A stretch of DNA of 13,145 nt, taken from the NCBI GenBank assembly GCA_031550915.1, contig JAVBOF010000177.1, positions 1 to 13,145 of the forward strand, in the 5' to 3' direction. The first letter of the stretch is position 1. Each line of letters opens with the position of its first letter. Below are positions 1-7,592 of this stretch, piece by piece. This DNA is from JAVBOF01 sp031550915. Lineage in GTDB: Bacteria > Bacillota > Clostridia > Christensenellales > MGBC116941. The notes under the pieces are model-generated. The model was not told where the DNA came from. It saw nothing but the letters and a program-made list of their open reading frames with translations, and did not search any database. Made by a program: the position numbers and the translations under genes.

Positions 1-289
1 CCTCATACATACCCTGTTTGCGCTGGAGGATTTATATGGCCTCAAAATCAACAGCATAGATGGCGAGCTTTGCTTAACACTTGATAAAACCAAAGGGGCT
101 ACCTACCTTTCCATGTTTGATATGTTCAGCGCGTGGCAGAAAGAGGCCGAGAAGCTTAAAAACGGTGAGATTACCAAAGACGAATACGATGCTTGGCGTT
201 ATACATATCCCAAAATGGAAGCCGAGCACACCAAAGCGGAGCTTGACGCCTTACGAGCCGAAAGAAAAAAATCCAATCCTGACGAGTAA
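1..289 (+). CDS. C-terminal fragment of a probable XRE/helix-turn-helix regulator (5' end outside window)
   Basis: An open frame runs from the window edge (codons in phase from base 2) for 95 codons to TAA at 287-289. The visible protein starts LIHTLFALEDLYGL and continues through an acidic strand-like stretch (INSIDGELCLTL) to a charged helical tail rich in Lys and Glu (EITKDEYDAWRYTYP, then repeated KAELDALRAERK-like turns). From memory this tail resembles the C-terminal part of XRE-family regulators found in Firmicute genomes and mobile elements. The DNA-binding half would lie left of the window, so the family call is an inference. It is the only gene on the far side of the guaA 3' end and points towards it. 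Other possibilities are an uncharacterised phage or element accessory protein. That it is a coding region is fairly sure; the function is not. Confidence 0.55.
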   Translation, partial: LIHTLFALEDLYGLKINSIDGELCLTLDKTKGATYLSMFDMFSAWQKEAEKLKNGEITKDEYDAWRYTYPKMEAEHTKAELDALRAERKKSNPDE

Positions 290-305
290 GAAATTCATTC
301 CTGCA

Positions 306-348
306 AATAAAAAAGAGCTAACTGACACTTCAAATCAGTTAGCTCTTT
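306..348 (-). terminator. Strong stem-loop, best read as the guaA operon terminator
   Basis: A perfect 14-bp stem (312-325 with 335-348, AAAGAGCTAACTGA and its complement) encloses a 9-nt loop. Read on the minus strand it is followed by TTTTTTATTT (complement of 305-314), a good U-tract, so it should stop transcription coming out of guaA about 100 bp past its stop codon. Read on the + strand it lies 23 bp past the stop of the left-hand gene but has only a TTT tail, so it may work weakly in that direction too. Confidence 0.85.
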
Positions 349-370
349 ACTTTATGGATAATAAATTAGT

Positions 371-420
371 GTTGCCAAAACGTTGCCATTTCGCTTTAGC
401 ACTGCCGAAAAACCGCCATA
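371..420. repeat. Cluster of TTGCC/TGCCG-like short direct repeats beside the guaA 3' end
   Basis: GTTGCCA occurs at 371-377 and again at 382-388, 11 bp apart. It is followed by looser copies: CTGCCGAAAAAC from 402 and ACCGCCA at 412-418. Phased short repeats next to a common integration target could be arm-type binding sites of a tyrosine recombinase. That reading is inference; the exact repeat is only 7 bp long and has just two perfect copies. Confidence 0.35.
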
Positions 421-446
421 TTAAAGGCTTTTTGGCTCTCCATAAA

Positions 447-1973
447 TTACTCCCACTCGATCGTCGCAGGAGGTTTGGACGTTATGTCGTAGACAATGCG
501 GTTTACTTTCGGCACTTCGTTTACGATGCGCGTAGACGCCCTTCCAAGCACGTCGTAAGGTATACGCGCCCAGTCGGCCGTCATAAAATCGGTGGTTGTG
601 ACCGCACGCAAGGCTACGGTGTAATCGTAGGTCCGTTCGTCGCCCATAACGCCAACGCTGCGCATATCTGTAATTATCGCAAAATATTGGTTTATATCTG
701 AAGAGACGCCCGCATTAGCTATTTCTTCACGGAATATCGCATCCGCTTCACGCAGGATGTCCAGTTTTTCTTTCGTTATATCACCAATCACCCTTATGCC
801 AAGCCCGGGGCCCGGGAAGGGCTGGCGGTTAACTAAGAATTCCGGCAAACCAAGCGCCAAACCCGCTTTTCGCACTTCATCTTTAAACAGTTCAGCAAGA
901 GGCTCAATTAGCCCCTCAAATCCTATATCCTTCGGTAACCCGCCAACGTTATGGTGGCTTTTGATAACGGCAGCGTCTCCAAGCCCGCTTTCGATAATAT
1001 CAGGGTAAATCGTTCCCTGCGCCAAAAACTCCATAACCCCAAGCTTTTTGGATTCATCTTCAAATACCCGAATAAACTCCTCGCCGATTATCTTTCGTTT
1101 TGCCTCCGGATCCTTGATTCCCGCGAGTCGGTTCAAAAACCGGTCCTGCGCTTCCACTCTAATAAAATCAATATCGAACTGCCCCCGGAAAACAGATTCC
1201 ACCTCATCGGCTTCGCTCTTGCGCATCAGTCCATGATCGACAAAGATACATGTTAGCTGCTTGCCCACGGCCTTGTGTATCATCAACGCCGTAACGGCAG
1301 AATCCACACCGCCGGATAGCGCGCAAAGCACCCGGCCCTGCCCTATTCGTTCTCGTAATACCGGCAAGCTGTGTTCAACAAACGACTCCATCGTCCAGTC
1401 CCCTGAACATTTACATACGTTGCGGACATAGTTCAAGAGCATCTTGCTGCCCTGAGGCGTGTGTAAAACCTCCGGGTGGAACTGCAAGGCATAAAGCGAT
1501 TCATTAGCGTTTTCCATTGCCGCGATAGGGCATGATTCCGTTTTTGCAGTCACCCTAAAACCCTTGGGTAATAACTCTATGCGATTACTGTGGCTCATCC
1601 AGCAGGTCGTATCCGTCTCAATTCCTTCAAATATAGCGCTGGACCTGTCCAAAGTTATCGCGGTCTCGCCAAATTCGCTTTTATCTATCGTTATGCTGCC
1701 CTCTAAAAGATGGGCCATGAGCTGTGCGCCGTAGCATATGCTCAAAATCGGTATGCCGAGCGAAAACAATCCGCGTTCCACCATCGGCGCATTACTGCCT
1801 ATAACGCTTGACGGCCCGCCCGTCAGGATGATCCCCTTATAACCTCCGGCTTTTATCCTGTCTAAATCCGTATCATAGGGCAAAACTTCGGAATATACAT
1901 TACATTCCCTGACGCGCCTCGCGATCAGTTGATTGTATTGCCCGCCAAAATCCAAAACAAGTATTTTATCCAT
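447..1973 (-). CDS. guaA: GMP synthase (glutamine-hydrolysing)
   Basis: Converts XMP to GMP using ATP and glutamine, the last step of guanine nucleotide synthesis, in the cytosol. At 508 residues it is full length. The N-terminal class I glutamine amidotransferase domain (about 1-190) carries the nucleophile Cys80 in SICYGAQ and the His166/Glu168 pair in QFHPE. The ATP pyrophosphatase domain follows, with its PP-loop SGGVDS at 220-225. The C-terminal dimerisation domain ends in the conserved KPPATIEWE. The ATG start at 1971-1973 is preceded by TAGGAGCG (complement of 1978-1985) at good spacing. It begins 57 bp after the carB stop with no terminator between them, so it is probably the third gene of a carA-carB-guaA transcript. 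Its 3' end is a known type of integration site for genomic islands, and foreign-looking sequence begins just beyond it. The identification is very secure. Confidence 0.98.
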   Translation of the reverse strand: MDKILVLDFGGQYNQLIARRVRECNVYSEVLPYDTDLDRIKAGGYKGIILTGGPSSVIGSNAPMVERGLFSLGIPILSICYGAQLMAHLLEGSITIDKSEFGETAITLDRSSAIFEGIETDTTCWMSHSNRIELLPKGFRVTAKTESCPIAAMENANESLYALQFHPEVLHTPQGSKMLLNYVRNVCKCSGDWTMESFVEHSLPVLRERIGQGRVLCALSGGVDSAVTALMIHKAVGKQLTCIFVDHGLMRKSEADEVESVFRGQFDIDFIRVEAQDRFLNRLAGIKDPEAKRKIIGEEFIRVFEDESKKLGVMEFLAQGTIYPDIIESGLGDAAVIKSHHNVGGLPKDIGFEGLIEPLAELFKDEVRKAGLALGLPEFLVNRQPFPGPGLGIRVIGDITKEKLDILREADAIFREEIANAGVSSDINQYFAIITDMRSVGVMGDERTYDYTVALRAVTTTDFMTADWARIPYDVLGRASTRIVNEVPKVNRIVYDITSKPPATIEWE

Positions 1974-2030
1974 TTTTCGCTCCTATAGCCATATTAGTTT
2001 ATTTATAAAAAAACCTCTAGACCCTTTTGT

Positions 2031-5000
2031 TCAAATCTGCGCTATATCGATAATATCAAGATCCTTGCCTATTGTCTGCTCCATGCTCATCAACAGCGCG
2101 TTTGCGGTATCCAGCGACGTCAGGCATGGTATACGCATCTCGACCGAGTTCCTGCGGACCAAAAACCCATCCTTACGCCTGTCGCGGGAGAATGTTGGAG
2201 TATCTATTACAAGATCAATACTTCCGCTGCGTATCTCATCCAGTATCGTCGGAGCACCCTCCGATATCTTGTTCAGCTTTCTAGAATCGATACCGATTCC
2301 GGAAAGATGTATATGTGTGCCTTCGGTTGCCAATATCTCATATCCCAGAGAAATAAATCCTTTGCAAAGCTCGCCGATATACTGCTTATCCGAATCCTTT
2401 ACGGTGATTATCAGCTTTTTGTTCTTAGGCAAACTTACACCGCTACCCAAAAACGCTTTAGTCAAAGCTTCCGGAAGATTTTCAGCAAGCCCCAGGACCT
2501 CTCCCGTAGATTTCATCTCCGGCCCAAGGCTAATCTCTGCGCCAAACAGCTTTTCGGAGGAAAACACCGGCAGCTTTACGGCAACCAGCTTCTTTTCGGG
2601 GTGTAGTCCGTAGTTATATCCTAGATCTTCCAACGTTTTGCCAAACAAGGTCTGCGTAGATATCTTTACGATAGGAAGGTCCGTGATCTTGCTTATATAT
2701 GGTACCGTACGCGATGAACGCGGATTCACCTCGATAACATACACGGTATCATCATGGATGATGAATTGAATGTTGAGCAAACCGCGCACGTCGAGCGCCC
2801 TTGCAAGCTTACGCGTTATATCCAATATCTCTTGTTTGTGATGTTCCGAAATATTCTCCGGCGGATAAACCGATATCGAATCACCCGAATGTACTCCAGC
2901 CCTTTCAACGTGCTCCATGATCCCCGGTATCAGAACATCTTTGCCGTCACAGATGGCGTCCACCTCAACTTCACGCCCCATAACATACTTATCTATTAAA
3001 ATAGGATGTTCCTGCACCGTACGGTTTATTATGCTCATAAACTCAACAATATCTTCATCGTTGAACGCAATGCGCATTCCCTGTCCACCAAGAACATACG
3101 ACGGCCTAAGCAGGACTGGATAGGTGAGCTCATTGGCGGCGTTTATCGCTTCTTCAGTCGTAAATACGGTGCCGCCCTCAGGGCGTATCACGCCGCATTG
3201 TTCTAATATCTCATCAAACTTTTGCCTGTCTTCAGCGTTATCTACGTTTTCGGCGGATGTGCCAAGTATCGGCACAACTATTTCAGCCATGCTTCCCGCC
3301 AGCTTTATCGCCGTTTGTCCGCCAAATTGGACAACTACTCCACATGGTTTCTCTAAATCGATAATGTTCCAAACGTCTTCTTTTGTAAGTGGTTCAAAAT
3401 ACAGCTTGTCGCTAATATCAAAATCCGTTGAGACCGTTTCCGGATTGTTGTTTATGATTATTGTTTCATATCCCATCTCACGCAGCGCCCACACGCAATG
3501 CACAGAGCAATAATCAAACTCTATCCCCTGTCCTATGCGGATCGGGCCGGATCCGAATACAATGACCTTCTTTTTATCAGATTCAGTCTTTGCCTCATTG
3601 GATTCATCGTAGCAAGAGTAATAATAAGGCGTTTGCGCGTCGAATTCCGCGGCGCAAGTATCGACCATGTGGTATGCGGGCTTTATTCCGTACTCCAGCC
3701 TCATGCTGCGTATTTCGCCCTCTTTTTTTCCTGTAAGCCTCGCAATAAGCGAATCCGGGAAGCCCATTTTTTTAGCCTTCAACAAAAGCTTTTTATCCGG
3801 CATGCCTTCCGCAACAGCTTTTTCCATCTCTATCACATTGCGTATCTTTGCCACAAAAAACGGATCTATCGTTGTTAAACGGCAGATCTCCTCCACGCCT
3901 ATCCCCCTGCGCAAAGCTTCAGCTATGACGAACAGCCTTGAGTCATCCACAGTCGTCAGCCTTTCTTTTAGCTCACTATCGCCCAATTCGGAAACCCACG
4001 GGATCATCAGGCTGTCTATGCCCTGTTCTAGCGAACGCAATGCCTTCATCAGCGCGCCTTCAAACGAATGGCTTATAGACATTACTTCACCGGTCGCCTT
4101 CATCTGTGTACCAAGCGTCCTCGCAGCTGTAACAAACTTATCAAAGGGCCATTTAGGTATCTTCAGGCACATATAGTCAAGCGTTGGTTCGAACGACGCA
4201 TATGTATTGCCCGTTATGGCATTCTTTATTTCATCAAGTGCATAACCAAGCGCAATCTTAGTAACGACCTTTGCGATTGGATATCCCGCCGCCTTTGAAG
4301 CCAAGGCCGATGACCGGCTCACCCGGGGATTCACCTCAATAACAGCGTATTCAAAGCTGTACGGATCCAGAGCAAATTGGACATTACAACCGCCTTGTAT
4401 ACCCAATGCGTTTATTATATTCAGCGCGCTGCTCCGCAGCATCTGATATTCCCTGTCTGCCAGTGTTTGAGCCGGCGCCACTACGATACTGTCGCCCGTG
4501 TGCACCCCAACAGGATCGATGTTCTCCATACTGCAAACGGTTATGCAATTGCCATACATATCGCGTATTACTTCAAATTCTATCTCTTTCCAGCCTGAAA
4601 TACATTTTTCTATCAGCGTTTGATGTACCCTGCTTGCACGCAGGCCGTTTGCGCCTATCTCCTCTAATTGCTCCCTGTTATAGGCAATCCCGCCGCCGGT
4701 ACCGCCCAATGTATACGCGGGCCGAACAACTACAGGGTATTCGATAGCTTCGGCATACGCCAGGGCGTCCTCGAGGGTTTCGACCACTTCGCTTAAAACA
4801 CATGGTTCACCGATGCTTTCCATGGTCTGTTTAAAGGCCAGCCTATCCTCCGCCTTTTTTATAGTTTCCGATGACGCGCCGATAATATTTACACCGTTCG
4901 CCTGCAAAAAGCCTTCGTCCGCAAGCTCCATGCAAAGGTTCAGTCCCGTTTGCCCTCCCAAAGTTGCAAGCACGCTGTCCGGCTTTTCCTTTAATATAAT

Positions 5001-5228
5001 CTTTTTGATTACATCGGCATTTATCGGCTCAATATAGATGATATCCGCAATATCCTTGTCTGTCATGATCGTCGCAGGGTTGGAATTAACCAGGACCGTT
5101 TCGATCCCCTCTTCCTTCAAAGCCCTGCATGCCTGTGTACCGGCATAGTCAAATTCCGCGGCCTGGCCTATTATGATAGGCCCGGATCCAATGACAAGAA
5201 CCTTTTTTATATCCCTGTTTATCGGCAT
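2031..5228 (-). CDS. carB: Carbamoyl-phosphate synthase, large subunit
   Basis: The synthetase subunit uses two ATP, bicarbonate and ammonia tunnelled from CarA to make carbamoyl phosphate for pyrimidine and arginine synthesis. Its 1065 residues match the family length. The internal duplication is plain: the first ATP-grasp half opens with VLVIGSGPIIIGQAAEFDYAG (near residue 10) and the second with VIVFGSGPIRIGQGIEFDYCS (near residue 555), each followed by an NxNPxTxxTD-type segment and a GGQT segment. The C-terminal 130 residues form the methylglyoxal-synthase-like regulatory domain (GYEILATEGTH), where UMP or ornithine acts in known homologues. The ATG at 5226-5228 is 3 bp after the carA stop. 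Its ribosome binding site (GGGAGA, complement of 5236-5241) lies inside the end of carA, which points to translational coupling. No truncation or missing motif was seen. Confidence 0.99.
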   Translation of the reverse strand: MPINRDIKKVLVIGSGPIIIGQAAEFDYAGTQACRALKEEGIETVLVNSNPATIMTDKDIADIIYIEPINADVIKKIILKEKPDSVLATLGGQTGLNLCMELADEGFLQANGVNIIGASSETIKKAEDRLAFKQTMESIGEPCVLSEVVETLEDALAYAEAIEYPVVVRPAYTLGGTGGGIAYNREQLEEIGANGLRASRVHQTLIEKCISGWKEIEFEVIRDMYGNCITVCSMENIDPVGVHTGDSIVVAPAQTLADREYQMLRSSALNIINALGIQGGCNVQFALDPYSFEYAVIEVNPRVSRSSALASKAAGYPIAKVVTKIALGYALDEIKNAITGNTYASFEPTLDYMCLKIPKWPFDKFVTAARTLGTQMKATGEVMSISHSFEGALMKALRSLEQGIDSLMIPWVSELGDSELKERLTTVDDSRLFVIAEALRRGIGVEEICRLTTIDPFFVAKIRNVIEMEKAVAEGMPDKKLLLKAKKMGFPDSLIARLTGKKEGEIRSMRLEYGIKPAYHMVDTCAAEFDAQTPYYYSCYDESNEAKTESDKKKVIVFGSGPIRIGQGIEFDYCSVHCVWALREMGYETIIINNNPETVSTDFDISDKLYFEPLTKEDVWNIIDLEKPCGVVVQFGGQTAIKLAGSMAEIVVPILGTSAENVDNAEDRQKFDEILEQCGVIRPEGGTVFTTEEAINAANELTYPVLLRPSYVLGGQGMRIAFNDEDIVEFMSIINRTVQEHPILIDKYVMGREVEVDAICDGKDVLIPGIMEHVERAGVHSGDSISVYPPENISEHHKQEILDITRKLARALDVRGLLNIQFIIHDDTVYVIEVNPRSSRTVPYISKITDLPIVKISTQTLFGKTLEDLGYNYGLHPEKKLVAVKLPVFSSEKLFGAEISLGPEMKSTGEVLGLAENLPEALTKAFLGSGVSLPKNKKLIITVKDSDKQYIGELCKGFISLGYEILATEGTHIHLSGIGIDSRKLNKISEGAPTILDEIRSGSIDLVIDTPTFSRDRRKDGFLVRRNSVEMRIPCLTSLDTANALLMSMEQTIGKDLDIIDIAQI

Positions 5229-5231
5229 AAG

Positions 5232-6308
5232 TCACTCTCCCAACATACCTAAAAATTCGTCAAATAAAAATTCCATGTCCTTTGGGCCAGCACATGCTTC
5301 AGGATGGAATTGTACTGAAAACGCGTTCTTATTTTTATACCGCAGCCCTTCTACGCTGCCATCGTTTACGTTATAATAGCTTATTTCAGCGACATTTGGA
5401 TCGATTGTGCTTTCATCCAGCACATATCCGTGGTTTTGTGCCGTGATCAATACCCTGCCGCTTTTGTTGTCCTTCACGGGCTGATTGCCGCCCCTATGCC
5501 CAAAAACCATCTTTTTAGTCTTGCAGCCCGTTGCACATGCCATTATCTGGTGCCCAAGACATATGCCAAACACAGGCAATCCGGAGGAAAGCAAAATCTT
5601 TGCAGTTTCAACGACTTCCGGACACTCCGAAGGATCCCCCGGCCCGTTTGAAAACACTATCCCGTCCGGCTTAAACGCCAGTATCTCGTTGGCAGCCGTT
5701 TCGCAATTAAAGCTCATAACTCCGGCACCGCGTTTTTGAAGCTGCTTGTAAACGGCGTCCTTTGCCCCAACGTCAATAACGGCAATCTTTTTGTTACCAT
5801 CGCATATTTTGCGGGTGGGACGGCTTACCTTTCTGGCGAGGCCAGTTTGCTCATAAGCATTTATCCTTTCAAGTGCCTGCGACAAGCGCTCGTTTGTATT
5901 ACCGATATCATAGGTAAGCATTCCGTTCATTGTGCCTTTACTGCGTAAAATCCTCGTCAGTGCGCGCGTATCTATGCCCTGTATCCCAGGCACACCGTTT
6001 TTCTGCAAATAATCCTCCAGCGTCATCTCCATACGGAAATTGCTGGCCAGTGTGCATAATTCCCTTATTATCAATGCAGATATCCAGGATTTTTCCGATT
6101 CGCAATCCTCAATGCATATTCCACAGTTGCCGATAAGCGGATAGGTCAAAACAACGCCCTGCCCGATCAGGGATGGGTCGGAAAGCTCTTCAGTGTAACC
6201 AACCATTCCTGTAGCAAATACCAACTCAAACACAGCTTCCTTTTCTGCCGCAAACCCTTCGCCGCAGAACACTGTCCCGTCTTCTAAGATCAAATAAGCA
6301 TCTCTCAT
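5232..6308 (-). CDS. carA: Carbamoyl-phosphate synthase, small (glutaminase) subunit
   Basis: Hydrolyses glutamine and passes ammonia to CarB. At 358 residues it is normal for a Firmicute CarA. The N-terminal CPSase-specific domain shows LILEDGTVFCGEGF and TGMVGYTEELSDPS. The amidotransferase domain holds SNGPGDPSECP (220-230), the nucleophile Cys250 in GICLGHQ, and His335/Glu337 in VQFHPE. A GHRGGNQPV segment typical of CarA is present. The ATG at 6306-6308 has GAAGGGAG (complement of 6316-6323) seven bases upstream. It is the first gene of the carA-carB-guaA set, preceded by a clear promoter and a structured leader. The identification is very secure; whether the enzyme mainly serves pyrimidine or arginine synthesis cannot be read from this window, because neither pathway's other genes are here. 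Confidence 0.98.
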   Translation of the reverse strand: MRDAYLILEDGTVFCGEGFAAEKEAVFELVFATGMVGYTEELSDPSLIGQGVVLTYPLIGNCGICIEDCESEKSWISALIIRELCTLASNFRMEMTLEDYLQKNGVPGIQGIDTRALTRILRSKGTMNGMLTYDIGNTNERLSQALERINAYEQTGLARKVSRPTRKICDGNKKIAVIDVGAKDAVYKQLQKRGAGVMSFNCETAANEILAFKPDGIVFSNGPGDPSECPEVVETAKILLSSGLPVFGICLGHQIMACATGCKTKKMVFGHRGGNQPVKDNKSGRVLITAQNHGYVLDESTIDPNVAEISYYNVNDGSVEGLRYKNKNAFSVQFHPEACAGPKDMEFLFDEFLGMLGE

Positions 6309-6440
6309 ATAAAAACTCCCTTCAGAAGAACATTACCATCGTTGTATAATTATGCGCCATTCATATGGATCCTAGACTCAATTCCCACCCACAGGGATTC
6401 GTGCTTATATCTCATATCCCATATAGGCATTAATTCATAT
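6309..6440 (-). promoter_or_regulatory. 5' leader of carA with a long possible closing stem
   Basis: The predicted transcript starts near 6440, leaving about 130 nt before the carA ATG. In RNA sense, AUGCC-UAUAUGG (complement of about 6428-6417) can pair with CCAUAUG-(AAU)-GGCGCAU (complement of about 6368-6352), with one bulge and a G-U pair. Inside is a smaller hairpin, AAUCCC-UGUGGGU-GGGAAUU. I see no U-tract terminator in front of carA and no convincing match to a riboswitch class I know. This may be an undescribed cis-regulatory RNA or only chance pairing in a long leader. Confidence 0.4.
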
Positions 6441-6446
6441 CGCTTA

Positions 6447-6475
6447 ATTATATAAAAAAAAATCCTCCTATGCAA
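6447..6475 (-). promoter_or_regulatory. Promoter of the carA-carB-guaA operon
   Basis: On the minus strand TTGCAT (complement of 6470-6475) is separated by exactly 17 bp from a perfect TATAAT (complement of 6447-6452). The spacer contains a run of nine T. The -35 is weak (three of six bases match TTGACA), but the spacing and -10 are ideal and it is the only good candidate between the radical SAM gene and carA. Confidence 0.7.
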
Positions 6476-6639
6476 TAGAATTTTTATAATAAATTCATTT
6501 ATTTTTATGCATAATGGAAGAAGGAAAGCTCTCCCGCCTTCTTGTTTTGATATTTTCTCCGTACATCGTTCCACGGCATAAAACACGAAAAAAATACTGG
6601 CAGGTAATCAAGTATTAATATTCATCTGTTTTGCGCAGA
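6476..6639. other. Intergenic stretch between the radical SAM gene and the carA promoter
   Basis: No gene is supported here. Two symmetric elements are visible. One is a hairpin with a perfect 7-bp stem (6518-6524 with 6537-6543, AAGAAGG/CCTTCTT) and a 12-nt loop; it could end the radical SAM transcript but lacks a U-tract right after it. The other is a 10-bp palindrome TTATGCATAA at 6505-6514, about 30 bp upstream of the carA -35. It could be an operator, but AT-rich palindromes of this length also occur by chance. Confidence 0.35.
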
Positions 6640-7521
6640 TCATAGTCCACGCAGATATTCGCTTTTCAACCTCCTTCTGTCACCACTGTTCAAGGTTTCA
6701 TCCAAAAGCGCGACCAGAGCCTTCTTGTCTTTCTGTAAGTATCCTTTTAAAGGAAGGTAGTTGGACGCGTGGTCAGCCGCAAATTTCATATTATCGACAT
6801 CACAGTTTTCAATGATCCATTTCAATTCCTGCAAAGTTTCAAACGAATCTATCAGTTCAAAGTTTCCAGCGGCAATCTCGTCATATAATTCAGTGCCGCG
6901 CACCGGCGTAAGCGTCAATGCCGCAAGCATCTTCGGATTTATCCGGTTGATTATCTCCGCGGATGCGAGTGCGTGAGCCCTTGAGCCTTCACCACTGCCG
7001 GCAAGCCCTACTATGACCATACAACAAAGATCAAAGCCGGCATCAACTATCGCGCTTCCGGCTTTAGCCATCTCATCGGCGGTCACGCCTTTTTTTATCT
7101 TCCGCAAAAGCTCGTCATCTCCTGTCTCAACCCCAAGAAACAACCTATCCAAGCCCGCCGCCCGCAGTTTTTTCAGTTCTTCCGGCGTTTTATGCAATAT
7201 GCTTTGCGGTCCAACATAAGACGCGATATGCTCGAGGTTTGGAAACTCCCTGTTTAACTCGCCGATAATATCCAGGAGAATATCCGTTTTTAGTACAGTC
7301 GCGTCGCCGTCGCACAGGAAAACCCTTTTAAGGCCTTCCCCATAATACTTTTTTGCAAGAGAGATATCGTGTTTGATATCCTCTATCTTGCGCACACGGA
7401 ATTTTTTATCCTTGTACATATAGCAAAATGTACATTTATTATGCGAGCATCCCACCGTGACCTGCAGCAAAAAGCTATTGGCTTCACTTGGCGGTCTGTA
7501 TATATTGCCTTCATATCTCAA
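6640..7521 (-). CDS. Radical SAM protein with a Cx4Cx2C cluster motif
   Basis: A 293-residue radical SAM enzyme of unknown substrate (COG1032-like Fe-S oxidoreductases). The protein opens RYEGNIYRPPSEA and has the cluster motif Cys25-Cys30-Cys33 in GCSHNKCTFCYMYK. The first two cysteines are four residues apart instead of the usual three, a spacing I recall as normal for this Firmicute subfamily. A further canonical feature is the DGDATVL segment near residue 71 (SAM-binding region), and GVETGDDELL near residue 125 matches the usual GxExG-type strand of MiaB/HemN-like radical SAM proteins. Translation most likely starts at TTG (7519-7521): a strong GGAGGG site lies 8 nt upstream, and the nearest ATG is out of frame. 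It follows the VanZ gene after 71 bp with no obvious terminator, so the two may be co-transcribed. Family is secure; function is not known. Confidence 0.88.
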   Translation of the reverse strand: MRYEGNIYRPPSEANSFLLQVTVGCSHNKCTFCYMYKDKKFRVRKIEDIKHDISLAKKYYGEGLKRVFLCDGDATVLKTDILLDIIGELNREFPNLEHIASYVGPQSILHKTPEELKKLRAAGLDRLFLGVETGDDELLRKIKKGVTADEMAKAGSAIVDAGFDLCCMVIVGLAGSGEGSRAHALASAEIINRINPKMLAALTLTPVRGTELYDEIAAGNFELIDSFETLQELKWIIENCDVDNMKFAADHASNYLPLKGYLQKDKKALVALLDETLNSGDRRRLKSEYLRGL

Positions 7522-7529
7522 CTTGGTTT

Positions 7530-7535
7530 CCCTCC
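7530..7535 (-). promoter_or_regulatory. Ribosome binding site that fixes the TTG start of the radical SAM gene
   Basis: GGAGGG (complement of 7530-7535) is 8 nt from the TTG codon at 7519-7521. It supports this non-ATG start over any internal ATG, and the resulting N-terminus keeps the RYEGNIYRPPSEA segment typical of the family. Confidence 0.75.
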
Positions 7536-7592
7536 GGTAATCCTATTCTTAGCTGGCGTTTTATTTTTATCCCTCGCAAACAGCCATCCGAA

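Noticed and set aside
81..701. Long + strand open frame of about 200 codons across the guaA 3' end
   Set aside because: It overlaps the left-hand gene in another frame and then runs antisense to guaA. Its composition is basic and low-complexity and it has no family resemblance.
2011..2024. TCTAGA palindrome plus T-run between carB and guaA as a terminator
   Set aside because: The flanking GGG and GG do not pair with each other, so only a 6-bp palindrome remains with no loop. It cannot form a real stem-loop.
6370..6400. Weak similarity of the carA leader hairpin (AAUCC-CUGUG-GGUG) to a PyrR binding loop
   Set aside because: The outer bases fit but the key central GNGA part of the PyrR consensus is not matched, and there is no terminator/antiterminator pair.
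6350..6586. Minus-strand open frame of 78 codons upstream of carA
   Set aside because: It spans the carA promoter and leader, has no good ribosome binding site and resembles no family. The sequence is better explained as regulatory DNA and leader RNA.
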